Below, piece after piece: positions 57,108-64,000 of a stretch of 64,000 nt of DNA (the stretch's first letter is position 1; every line of letters begins with the position of its first letter). Position numbers and translations under genes: made by a program. Location of the stretch: the NCBI GenBank assembly GCA_002331385.1, contig DCYB01000011.1, forward strand, positions 233,459 to 297,458. The letters run 5' to 3'. Under the pieces are notes generated by a model that did not search any database, was not told where the DNA came from, and was given only the letters and a program-made list of their open reading frames with translations. This DNA comes from Comamonadaceae bacterium UBA2121. GTDB taxonomy: Bacteria > Pseudomonadota > Gammaproteobacteria > Burkholderiales > Burkholderiaceae_C.

Positions 57108-58838
57108 TCAGACGATCCGGGCCAGCGCCGCGCCCAGTGTCTGCGCTGCGCCTGCCTGCGCGAGCAGCGTGATCTTGCCGCTGCGGTGGGCGGTGACCTG
57201 CATTTCCATCTTCATGGCTTCCATCACGGCGATGACGTCGCCTTCGGTCACGCTGGCGCCATCCTGTACTTTCCAGGCGTGCAGATTGCCGGCGATGGGG
57301 GATTCGACGATCTGCGGATCGGTCTCGGGTGCGGCACTTGCAGCGGTGTTTGCACCTGCGCCGGGAGCGGCGGCAAGGCCTTGCAGCAGGGCGGCAGGCA
57401 GGCCGAGTTGTACGCGCTTGCCGTCGATCTCGATCGCGGTGCGGGTGAGCGTGGCATCGGCCACCGGCTCGGCGCGGGCGGCTGCGGCGAGCGGTTCGGC
57501 GAATTCGGTTTCGATCCAGCGGGTATGCACGTTGAACGCATCGGTGCTGCTGAAATCTGCCTGATTCACCACGGCGCGGTGAAACGGCAGCACCGAGGCC
57601 ACGCCCTCGATCTGGAACTCCTTGAGCGCACGGCGCGCGCGCACGAGTGCCTGCGCGCGTGTGTCGCCGGTGACGATGAGCTTGGCCATCATCGAGTCGA
57701 ACGAGCCAGAGATGACCGAGCCCGTCTGCACGCCCGAATCCACACGCACGCCGGGCCCGCTGGGAGCGTCAAAGCGCGTGATGCGTCCGGGCGTGGGCAG
57801 GAAGCCGCGGCCCACGTCTTCCGCGTTGATGCGGAACTCAAAGGCGTGTCCGCGTGCTGGCGGGGTGTCTTTGAACGACAGTGGCAGGCCGTCGGCCACG
57901 CGCAGTTGCTCCACGACGAGGTCCACGCCGGTGACTTGTTCGGTGACCGGATGCTCGACCTGCAAGCGCGTGTTGACTTCGAGGAAGGACAGCGCGCCGT
58001 TGGTGCTGAGCAGATATTCCACGGTGCCCGCATTCACATAACCGGCCTTGGCGCAGATGTCGCGTGCCGAGGTGTGGATGCGTTCGCGCTGCGCGTCGCT
58101 GAGGAAGGGCGCGGGCGCTTCTTCCACCAGTTTCTGGTTGCGCCGTTGCAGCGAACAGTCGCGCGTGCCCAGCACCACGACGTTACCATGCGTGTCGGCA
58201 ATCACCTGTGCTTCGATGTGGCGCGGCTTGTCGAGGAACTGTTCGACGAAGCATTCGCCACGCCCGAATGCGGTGATGGCTTCGCGCGTGGCGGAGGCGA
58301 AGAGTTCTTCCACCTCATCCATGCGCCACGCGATCTTCATGCCGCGACCGCCGCCGCCGAACGCGGCCTTGATGATGATGGGCAGGCCGTGCTGTTCGGC
58401 AAATGCCAGCACTTCGCTCGCGTCCTTCACCGGGTCCTTGGTGCCCGCCACGAGCGGCGCACCTGCATCCATGGCCACCTTGCGCGCGCTCACCTTGTCG
58501 CCCAGCAGCGCAATCGTGGCGGGTTGGGGGCCGATCCAGATCAGACCGGCATCGATCACGGCCTGCGCAAACGCTTCGCTCTCCGACAGGAAACCGTAGC
58601 CGGGGTGAATCGCGTCAGCACCGCATTGTTGGGCGATGCGCAGGATTTTTTCGATGTTCAGATAGGTGTCGGCGGGGCGCTCGCCGTTCAGGCCGAACGC
58701 TTCATCGGCCATGCGCACATGCAGGGCTTCGAGGTCGCTGTCGGCATAGATGGCGACGGATTGCACGCCGTAGTCGGCACAGGCGCGCACCACGCGGACG
58801 GCAATCTCGCCTCGGTTGGCAATCAGGACTTTTTTCAT
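57108..58838 (-). CDS. Biotin carboxylase fused to biotin carboxyl-carrier domain
   Basis: A 576-residue protein. The ATP-grasp biotin carboxylase covers about 1-445: KKVLIANRGEIAVRVVRA, IHPGYGFLSESEAFAQA, KAAFGGGGRGMKIAW (ATP loop), and EVNTRLQVEHPVTEQVTGVD (catalytic region). A middle segment leads to a C-terminal biotinyl domain (about 505-576) with VMEAMKMEM, biotin lysine at about 543. Methylcrotonyl- or propionyl-CoA type carboxylase alpha subunits have a similar layout but here there is no carboxyltransferase beta gene; instead it follows the fused pxpB-pxpC gene by 10 bp. It likely supplies carboxy-biotin to that protein. Confidence 0.9.
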   Translation of the reverse strand: MKKVLIANRGEIAVRVVRACADYGVQSVAIYADSDLEALHVRMADEAFGLNGERPADTYLNIEKILRIAQQCGADAIHPGYGFLSESEAFAQAVIDAGLIWIGPQPATIALLGDKVSARKVAMDAGAPLVAGTKDPVKDASEVLAFAEQHGLPIIIKAAFGGGGRGMKIAWRMDEVEELFASATREAITAFGRGECFVEQFLDKPRHIEAQVIADTHGNVVVLGTRDCSLQRRNQKLVEEAPAPFLSDAQRERIHTSARDICAKAGYVNAGTVEYLLSTNGALSFLEVNTRLQVEHPVTEQVTGVDLVVEQLRVADGLPLSFKDTPPARGHAFEFRINAEDVGRGFLPTPGRITRFDAPSGPGVRVDSGVQTGSVISGSFDSMMAKLIVTGDTRAQALVRARRALKEFQIEGVASVLPFHRAVVNQADFSSTDAFNVHTRWIETEFAEPLAAAARAEPVADATLTRTAIEIDGKRVQLGLPAALLQGLAAAPGAGANTAASAAPETDPQIVESPIAGNLHAWKVQDGASVTEGDVIAVMEAMKMEMQVTAHRSGKITLLAQAGAAQTLGAALARIV

Positions 58839-58848
58839 GGGGTAGTTC

Positions 58849-60504
58849 TCAGAGGGTGGTGTCGGACGCGGCGGGCGAGATCTCGCTGAAACGGCGTATG
58901 GCGTTGAAGCGCAGCCATGCGCCGACAGGAATCTGACCTGCGCGGTCGAGGTGGTGGGGCGCGATGCAGGCGATGACCGGATAGCCGCCGGTCAGCGGAT
59001 GGTCGGCCAGAAACAGCACGGGCTGGCCGTTCGCGGGAACCTGTAGCGCGCCAAGCGGCGTGCCTTCGCTGGGCAGTTCCTGCTGCACGGTGCGGGCGAG
59101 CGGCACGTCTCCATGCAGGCGCAGGCCCACGCGGTTGGATTGCGGCGTGACTTGCCAGCGTTGGCTGCACAGCAGCTCCACGGCCTCGGGCGTGAACCAG
59201 TCGGTGCGTGGGCCGAATTCGATGTCAAGCACGACGTCTTCATCGAGCGTGGGCAGATCGGCGGGCGCCAGCTCCGCGTTGTCGACAGCGCTGCCGACAG
59301 CGCTGCCTGGTGCAGGTGCGCGCAGCGTGAGCACGTCGCCCGCTTGCAGCGCGGCGGGGCCGATGTGCGCGAGCGTGTCGGTGGCGCAACTTCCCAAGGT
59401 GGGCGTGACGTCAAAGCCGCCGCGCGCCGCCACATAGCAGCGCGCTCCGGCGTCGGGCTGGCCGATGGCGAGCGTGTCGCCGTCGGCCAGCGCAATCGGC
59501 GTGTGGGTAGGTGTTGCCCAGCGCTGACCGGATGCGGTGGTGAGTGTGACCGGCGCGCGCGCGCCGGTGACGGCCACGACGGTGTCGCCGCGGCTCATCA
59601 ATTGCAGGCCGCCGCCCACGGTTTCGAGGGCGGCGAGATGGCTCGCGTTGCCCACGAGGCGGTTGGCGGTTTTGAGTGCGGATTGGTCCACGGCCCCGGA
59701 AGCGGAAACGCCCTGACCGGCCTGTCCGTGGCGCCCCGTGTCCTGGAACACGGTGAGCAAGCCGGTGGCGCGCACCAGCAGGGCGGGGCCGTTTTGGGGG
59801 GCGGTGGACCTGGCGGGATCGGACTGCGAAGCCGTGGGCACTTCGTCCGTGGCGGGCAAGGTGGAGGCATCGACAAACTTCACGCGGTAGCCGGGTTGCA
59901 GCAGCGCGGGCAGTTCACGTGAGAGATCCCACATCGGCGTATCCGTCACGCCGATGAGTTGCCATCCGCCGGGGCTGGCCTGCGGATAGACGGCGCTGAA
60001 CGTGCCCGCCAGCGCGACCGAGCCAGCGGGCACACGCGTGCGTGGCGAGCTGCGGCGCGGCAGGTCGAAAAGGGGATCGCCACCGACGAGATAGCCGAAG
60101 CCCGGCGCAAAGCCGGTGAACGCCACCATGTATTCGCTGCCGGTGTGGCGGCGCACAACTTCTTCTGGCGAGATGCCGAGCATCTGCGCCACGTCAGCCA
60201 GATCCTCGCCGTTGTAGTGCACGGGAATCTCGACGAGCACGTCGCTGCGCGCGGCGCGTTCACCCAGGTTGCGCGATGCAATGTCGTGTGCAATCTGCGC
60301 GGCGCTGGTGGCGCTGGGACGGAACTGCACGAGGATGGTGCGCGCGGCTGGCACCAGCTCTTGCACTCCCGCGATGGGCGTGCGTTGCAGCGAGGTGAGC
60401 AGCGCCAACGTGTCGTCCAGATTGGGCAGCTCGACCAGCAGCGCATGGCGGTTGACGGGCAGGAAACGGAGCGCGGGGGAGGTCTTCTCGGCAGTCGGCA
60501 TCAT
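58849..60504 (-). CDS. Fused 5-oxoprolinase subunits B and C (PxpB-PxpC, KipI-KipA type)
   Basis: A 551-residue fusion. The N-terminal AHS1/KipI part (about 10-215) has the block GFAPGFGYLVGGDPLF and PRRSSPRTRVPAGSVALAG; the C-terminal AHS2/KipA part (about 235-551) has GLLTVFQDTGRHGQAGQGV, LETVGGGLQLMSRGDTVVAVTG, and the terminal GTPLGALQVPANGQPVLFLAD-like region with TGGYPVIACI. In urea carboxylase the same two domains form the carboxyltransferase. In PxpABC they act with PxpA to open 5-oxoproline with ATP. Start ATG 60504 (TTG 60510 is also in frame), without strong ribosome site. It stands between pxpA and the biotin carboxylase. Confidence 0.92.
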   Translation of the reverse strand: MMPTAEKTSPALRFLPVNRHALLVELPNLDDTLALLTSLQRTPIAGVQELVPAARTILVQFRPSATSAAQIAHDIASRNLGERAARSDVLVEIPVHYNGEDLADVAQMLGISPEEVVRRHTGSEYMVAFTGFAPGFGYLVGGDPLFDLPRRSSPRTRVPAGSVALAGTFSAVYPQASPGGWQLIGVTDTPMWDLSRELPALLQPGYRVKFVDASTLPATDEVPTASQSDPARSTAPQNGPALLVRATGLLTVFQDTGRHGQAGQGVSASGAVDQSALKTANRLVGNASHLAALETVGGGLQLMSRGDTVVAVTGARAPVTLTTASGQRWATPTHTPIALADGDTLAIGQPDAGARCYVAARGGFDVTPTLGSCATDTLAHIGPAALQAGDVLTLRAPAPGSAVGSAVDNAELAPADLPTLDEDVVLDIEFGPRTDWFTPEAVELLCSQRWQVTPQSNRVGLRLHGDVPLARTVQQELPSEGTPLGALQVPANGQPVLFLADHPLTGGYPVIACIAPHHLDRAGQIPVGAWLRFNAIRRFSEISPAASDTTL

Positions 60505-60521
60505 CGGCAAGCGGTTTTCAT

Positions 60522-61283
60522 TCAGTTCACGAACGGTGTGATGGCAATGCCTTCCTGCTCGAAGCGGGCGCGCAAGCTGCGTGCGATCGAGACGGCACCG
60601 GGGCTGTCGCCGTGCACGCAGATGGAGTCGGCCTCGATGCGCACGGTGCTGCCGTCGATGGCTTTCAGGGTGCCTTCGCCCACCAGTTGCAGCATGCGCT
60701 CGGTGATGTGCTTTTCGTTGTGCAGCACGGAGCCATCCAGCGTGCGCGAGACCAGTTCACCGCCCGGCGTGTAGGCGCGGTCGGCAAAGGCCTCGGCCAC
60801 CACGGTCAGGCCCGCATCGCGCGCCCAGCCGATCAGCGGAGCGCCTGCCAATGCCACCAGCACGAGCGTGCCGCCCAACTCCTTGAGGGCGTTGATCACG
60901 TCCGTGGCCTGGCGTTTGTCCTGGGCGATCTTGTTGTAGAGCGCGCCGTGCGGCTTCACGTAGCGCACGCTGGTGCCAGCGGCCTGCGCCAGACCTTGCA
61001 GTGCGCCGATCTGGTAGATGACGCTGGCAGTGAGGTCGCTGCTGGCGATGTCCATGTTGCGGCGGCCAAAGCCGACCAGATCCGGATAGGCCACATGCGC
61101 GCCAACGCATACGTTGCGCGCTTTTGCTTCGCGCAGTGTCTGGAGGATGCCCGCCGGGTCGCCGGCGTGAAAACCGCAGGCCACGTTGGCGCTGCTGACG
61201 ATGTCCAGCATCGCGGCATCGTCGCCCATGCGCCATGCGCCAAAGCTTTCTCCAAGATCGCTGTTGAGGTCCATTTTCATCAT
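60522..61283 (-). CDS. pxpA: 5-oxoprolinase subunit A (LamB/YcsF family)
   Basis: A 253-residue TIM-barrel-like protein. It begins MMKMDLNSDLGESFGAWRMGDD, with SANVACGFHAGDPAGILQTL (metal/substrate region), AYPDLVGFGRRNMDI, YVKPHGALYNKIAQD and EAFADRAYTPGGELVSR, the whole set of family blocks. PxpA works with PxpB and PxpC to hydrolyse 5-oxoproline to glutamate. ATG 61283 has AAGGA upstream; a longer frame to 61337 is unsupported. It lies between pcp and the fused pxpB-pxpC gene. Confidence 0.95.
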   Translation of the reverse strand: MMKMDLNSDLGESFGAWRMGDDAAMLDIVSSANVACGFHAGDPAGILQTLREAKARNVCVGAHVAYPDLVGFGRRNMDIASSDLTASVIYQIGALQGLAQAAGTSVRYVKPHGALYNKIAQDKRQATDVINALKELGGTLVLVALAGAPLIGWARDAGLTVVAEAFADRAYTPGGELVSRTLDGSVLHNEKHITERMLQLVGEGTLKAIDGSTVRIEADSICVHGDSPGAVSIARSLRARFEQEGIAITPFVN

Positions 61284-61361
61284 CGTGGTGTCCTTGTAAT
61301 GGGTGGGCAGGGGCGGCGCGCGGTGCGCAGTGCTCAATGCACAAAGCTCAATGCATAAAGC

Positions 61362-62033
61362 TCAGTGCAATTGGCCTGCGTTCACGTGCAGGTCTTTGTG
61401 CGTCGTCATGGCGGCGGCAATGGCAGCGCGCATGCCCGCGACCTGCGTGGCCAGTGCCATGCTGGGCGTGCCCGGCTTGCCGGTGACCTGCTCGGGCAAC
61501 GCAGGCACATGCACGAAGCCGCCGCGCACACCGCTCGCGTTCCCGGGCTGCGCGAGCTGGTGCATGAGTGCGTAGAAGATGTGGTTGCAGACAAACGTGC
61601 CTGCGGTGTTGGAGACGGCCGCCGGAACGCCCGCATCGCGCACAGCCTGCACCATGGCCTTGATGGGCAGGGTCGAAAAGTATGCGCTGGGTGCACCGGG
61701 CACGACTGGCGCGTCCACCGGCTGCGCGTCGGCGTTGTCGGGGATGCGCGCGTCATCGATGTTGATGGCGACGCGCTCCGGCGTGATCTCGCTGCGGCCA
61801 CCGGCCAAGCCTAGGCAGATCACCAACTGCGGTTGGTGCTCGCGCAAGGCCGCGCTGAGTTGGTGCATCGACGCGCCGAACACGCAGGGCAACTGGACGC
61901 TGTGCACCACGCCCCCGGCGATGTGCTCGCCGTTCAGCGCCTTCGCGATTTCCCACGAGGGATTCACCGGGTCGGTGTCGAAAGGCTCAAAGCCGGTGAG
62001 CAGGATGGTCGGGGTGCGGGTGGTAGGGGTCAT
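61362..62033 (-). CDS. pcp: Pyroglutamyl-peptidase I
   Basis: A 223-residue cysteine peptidase that removes N-terminal pyroglutamate (5-oxoproline) from peptides. Catalytic residues are visible: Glu in GRSEITPERVAINID, Cys in SNTAGTFVCNHIFYALM and His in GGFVHVPALPEQ; the start ILLTGFEPFDTDPVNPSW is the family beginning. Its product, free 5-oxoproline, is the substrate of the PxpABC system encoded immediately downstream, so the operon links release and opening. It starts 25 bp after the DUF979 gene. Confidence 0.96.
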   Translation of the reverse strand: MTPTTRTPTILLTGFEPFDTDPVNPSWEIAKALNGEHIAGGVVHSVQLPCVFGASMHQLSAALREHQPQLVICLGLAGGRSEITPERVAINIDDARIPDNADAQPVDAPVVPGAPSAYFSTLPIKAMVQAVRDAGVPAAVSNTAGTFVCNHIFYALMHQLAQPGNASGVRGGFVHVPALPEQVTGKPGTPSMALATQVAGMRAAIAAAMTTHKDLHVNAGQLH

Positions 62034-62058
62034 GCGTGTCGTCCAGGTGTCGGAGGGA

Positions 62059-63012
62059 TCAGCGGAACATCAGGAAATAGAGGATGAACACGTTTGCTGT
62101 GAGAAGCAATAGGGCAGTCGGCACTTGCGCGCGGATCACGGCGTTCTTGTCGATCTCCAGCAGCGCGGCGGGAACGATGTTGAAGTTGGCCGCCATGGGC
62201 GTGACGAGCGTGCCGCAGTAACCCGAGAGCATGCCCACCGCCGCCATCACGGCCGGATCGCCGCCGAAGTGGTGCACCAGCACAGGCACGCCGACGCCGC
62301 CGGTCATCACGGGGAACGCGGCAAAGCCGTTGCCCATGATGACGGTGAACAGCGCCATGCCGACGACGTACACCACTACGGCCACGAACTTCAGGTCCAT
62401 GTTGATGTATTCAGTGGTCACGTAGGCCACGGCCTTGCCCACGCCCGCGTCGGAGAACACGAGGCCGAGCATGCCCAGCATTTGCGGCAGCACCAGGGCC
62501 CAGCCGAGTGCATCGGTCAGACGCCACGATTCGCGCATGCCTTGCGCTGGCGTTTCACGCGTCAGCCAGCACGCGAGCACCAGCGCGATCACGCAGCCGA
62601 TGCCCAGGCTCACCAGCGTGGTGTTCTTCGGGTCGAGCAGGTGCGTGCCGCCGAAGACCAGATATTTGCCCGACAGCGTGCCCACCATGGTGATGAGCGG
62701 AATCGCCAGCGCGGGCACGAAGAGCTTGTTGCCCAGGCGCTTGGCGCTGGCCACATACTGCTCGGTCGTGCGCGGCTGGTGCTTGCCGCTGTCCACACCG
62801 CGAAAGCCCGCGATGACCGCCATGGCCACGGCCATCACGCCGACGATGACGGGGTTGATCTGGTCGCCCACGAGGAACACGACCGCGTAGATGGCCCAGA
62901 ACAGGGCGCTGCTGTAGCGGCGCGGATTGCTCGCGTCGCGCACCGTCAGCACGGCGGTGATGGCCAGCACCACGCCAACGAGGTAGTACAGGTGATGAAT
63001 TGACAGCGTCAT
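62059..63012 (-). CDS. DUF979-family membrane protein
   Basis: A 317-residue polytopic inner-membrane protein with about nine hydrophobic segments, e.g. HHLYYLVGVVLAITAVLTV, YAVVFLVGDQINPVIVGVMAV and LLLLTANVFILYFLMFR at the end. A conserved polar segment in the last third, GYCGTLVTPMAANFNIVPAALL, is typical. Together with DUF969 it resembles a two-part permease that is regularly found next to pcp and pxp genes; a role as importer of 5-oxoproline or pyroglutamyl peptides is inferred from context. ATG 63012 overlaps nothing and sits 2 bp after the DUF969 stop. Confidence 0.85.
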   Translation of the reverse strand: MTLSIHHLYYLVGVVLAITAVLTVRDASNPRRYSSALFWAIYAVVFLVGDQINPVIVGVMAVAMAVIAGFRGVDSGKHQPRTTEQYVASAKRLGNKLFVPALAIPLITMVGTLSGKYLVFGGTHLLDPKNTTLVSLGIGCVIALVLACWLTRETPAQGMRESWRLTDALGWALVLPQMLGMLGLVFSDAGVGKAVAYVTTEYINMDLKFVAVVVYVVGMALFTVIMGNGFAAFPVMTGGVGVPVLVHHFGGDPAVMAAVGMLSGYCGTLVTPMAANFNIVPAALLEIDKNAVIRAQVPTALLLLTANVFILYFLMFR

Positions 63013-63014
63013 GC

Positions 63015-63773
63015 TCAGGCTCCGTGCGTCTTGTTGTTGTTGTTGGTGTCGTCGGTGGCGGCGCCAGCCGGGGTCTCGGCGGCTTCCTGCGCAATTTCTT
63101 TGGCCAGTGCGCCATCCAGGCGATACAGGCGCACGGCGTGGATGATGAAGGCGGCAATTGCGGTGGGAATGCCCCACAGCGCAACGTGGATTGGTTCGAC
63201 CTCGATGCCCGCTTCACGCAGGAAGGTGGTCATCAGCACGATGGCGCCGAACGCCACGAAGATGTCTTCACCAAAGAACAGGCCGACGTTGTCGGTGGCG
63301 GCAGAGAACGCACGCAGCTTGTCGCGCACCTTGGCCGACAGCTTGCCGTAGCGGTTTTCGGTCGCGCCTTCGGCCATCGGGGCGAGCAGCGGACGCACCA
63401 TTTGCGGGTGACCGCCCAGGCTGGTCAGCCCCACCGCCGCCGTCAATTGGCGCGCTGCCAGATAGACGATGAGCAGGCGGCCCGCCGTGGCGGATTTGAT
63501 GGAGCTGATCCAGTGCTGCGCATGCTGGCGCAAACCATGGCGCTCCAGCAGGCCAATCACGGCCAGCGGCAGCAAGATGATGAGTGGCAGATTGCGCGTC
63601 TTCACGAAACCGGTGCCGATCGTGGCCAGCACCTTCTCGATCGGAAAACCGGCGGCCAGTGCCGTGCCGATGGCCGTGACCACCACCACCAGCATGGGAT
63701 TGAATCGCAGCACGAAGCCCACGATGATGATGGCAACGCCTATGAGCGGCCAGAGATTGACTTGAGAAAGCAT
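63015..63773 (-). CDS. DUF969-family membrane protein
   Basis: A 252-residue membrane protein with about six hydrophobic segments: LWPLIGVAIIIVGFVLRF, LVVVVTAIGTALAAGF, LPLIILLPLAVIGLLE and others; a conserved block GLTSLGGHPQMVRPLLAPMAEGA and FFGEDIFVAFGAIVLM follows. ATG 63773 has CAGGA upstream (a frame to 63866 is unsupported). First gene of the operon, translated just before DUF979. The pair is taken as a putative transporter for the pathway substrate; no function is proven in the sequence. Confidence 0.85.
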   Translation of the reverse strand: MLSQVNLWPLIGVAIIIVGFVLRFNPMLVVVVTAIGTALAAGFPIEKVLATIGTGFVKTRNLPLIILLPLAVIGLLERHGLRQHAQHWISSIKSATAGRLLIVYLAARQLTAAVGLTSLGGHPQMVRPLLAPMAEGATENRYGKLSAKVRDKLRAFSAATDNVGLFFGEDIFVAFGAIVLMTTFLREAGIEVEPIHVALWGIPTAIAAFIIHAVRLYRLDGALAKEIAQEAAETPAGAATDDTNNNNKTHGA

Positions 63774-63915
63774 GTACGGATTCCTGCTGTTGAACGGGTA
63801 TGCGTGGAGCGAGAACGCATGGATGCCAGTTCCGCGTATACCTGAAGCGTTTGTTTTGCCAGTCAATTTGCATCAATTCGTTTGTCGGAAGCAGACGATT
63901 GATAGTCGTTATTGG

Positions 63916-63953
63916 ATATTGTGTAGAACAATATGAAATATATTGTCTGACAA
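63916..63953. promoter_or_regulatory. Two inverted repeats upstream of the pxp operon, likely GntR-type operators
   Basis: ATATTGT-GTAGA-ACAATAT (63916-63934) is a perfect 7-bp inverted repeat, and 8 nt further TTGT-CTG-ACAA (63943-63953) is a second one of the kind bound by FCD-type GntR regulators. They lie 143-180 nt before the DUF969 start, in an AT-rich stretch. The regulator may be encoded beyond the window end. Confidence 0.55.
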
Positions 63954-64000
63954 AAGCCATATTTTGCCCGGAACACCACTTTGTGAAAAATTGGTGTAAA

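Noticed and set aside
1..64000. CRISPR arrays, tRNA or rRNA genes, transposases, phage integrases
   Set aside because: No regularly spaced repeats, no cloverleaf-like sequence in the short gaps and no such protein families were seen.

Overview
The window reads as a gene-dense, high-GC chromosomal segment of a betaproteobacterium of the Burkholderiales, most likely family Comamonadaceae. The support is two Bug-type (tripartite tricarboxylate) solute receptors, a DUF1840 gene, exosortase H with its partner membrane protein, a kinase/universal-stress fusion beside a metallophosphoesterase, the ybeY-phoH gene pair, and many genes for acyl-CoA and organic-acid metabolism. The genus cannot be fixed from the sequence alone. 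No tRNA, rRNA, CRISPR array, transposase or prophage gene was seen.

Layout. 1-7.4 kb: tail of an amino-acid ABC receptor, a DadA-like flavin oxidase, a GntR/FCD regulator divergent from an acyl-CoA-binding protein, a lipoprotein aminopeptidase, tag, a conserved 55-residue protein, a cyclopropane fatty acid synthase and a DUF1840 gene, closed by a clear bidirectional terminator. 7.5-17.2 kb, minus strand: a Bug receptor, then a seven-gene operon read from 17.2 to 8.7 kb in which a complete branched-chain-type ABC importer lies between two different CoA-ligase-family proteins. This looks like an uptake-plus-activation module for an organic acid. 17.4-22 kb: gspA/gspB, a Crp-type regulator and an RluF-like pseudouridine synthase. 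22-26.8 kb, minus strand: a compact Csu-type (archaic chaperone-usher) pilus operon with one major pilin, chaperone, usher and tip adhesin, behind a long AT-rich leader. 27.4-31.8 kb: htpG with a plausible sigma-32 promoter, then exosortase H, its associated membrane protein and a secreted ankyrin-repeat protein. 31.8-38.8 kb: SrkA-like kinase, kinase-USP fusion and metallophosphoesterase, then an HpaI-type aldolase, a 3-hydroxyacyl-CoA dehydrogenase and a GMC oxidoreductase with a polyserine tail encoded by a microsatellite. 38.8-39.5 kb: no gene; two copies of a large palindromic repeat, one cut short by the other. 39.5-49.2 kb: amn, a CDF metal transporter, dtd (TTG start), a Bug receptor with cupin, acyl-CoA dehydrogenase and LysR genes, a TSUP transporter, ybeY-phoH, and ruvA. 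49.4-56.9 kb: a Lys-C-like lipoprotein protease and a tightly coupled four-gene operon with two unequal Hsp70 proteins, a DUF2760 protein and an unrecognised protein. 57-64 kb, minus strand: DUF969, DUF979, pcp, pxpA, a fused pxpB-pxpC and a biotin carboxylase with its own biotinyl domain.

The most interesting points are: (1) the last operon, where fused PxpB/C plus biotin carboxylase-BCCP together resemble a urea carboxylase split in two, next to pyroglutamyl peptidase and PxpA, suggesting a biotin-dependent route for 5-oxoproline or a related lactam; (2) the twin-Hsp70/DUF2760 operon, with a hairpin overlapping the first ribosome-binding site; (3) the roughly 400-bp palindromic intergenic element; (4) several strong inverted repeats that look like operators, especially beside the GntR gene and upstream of the pxp operon.
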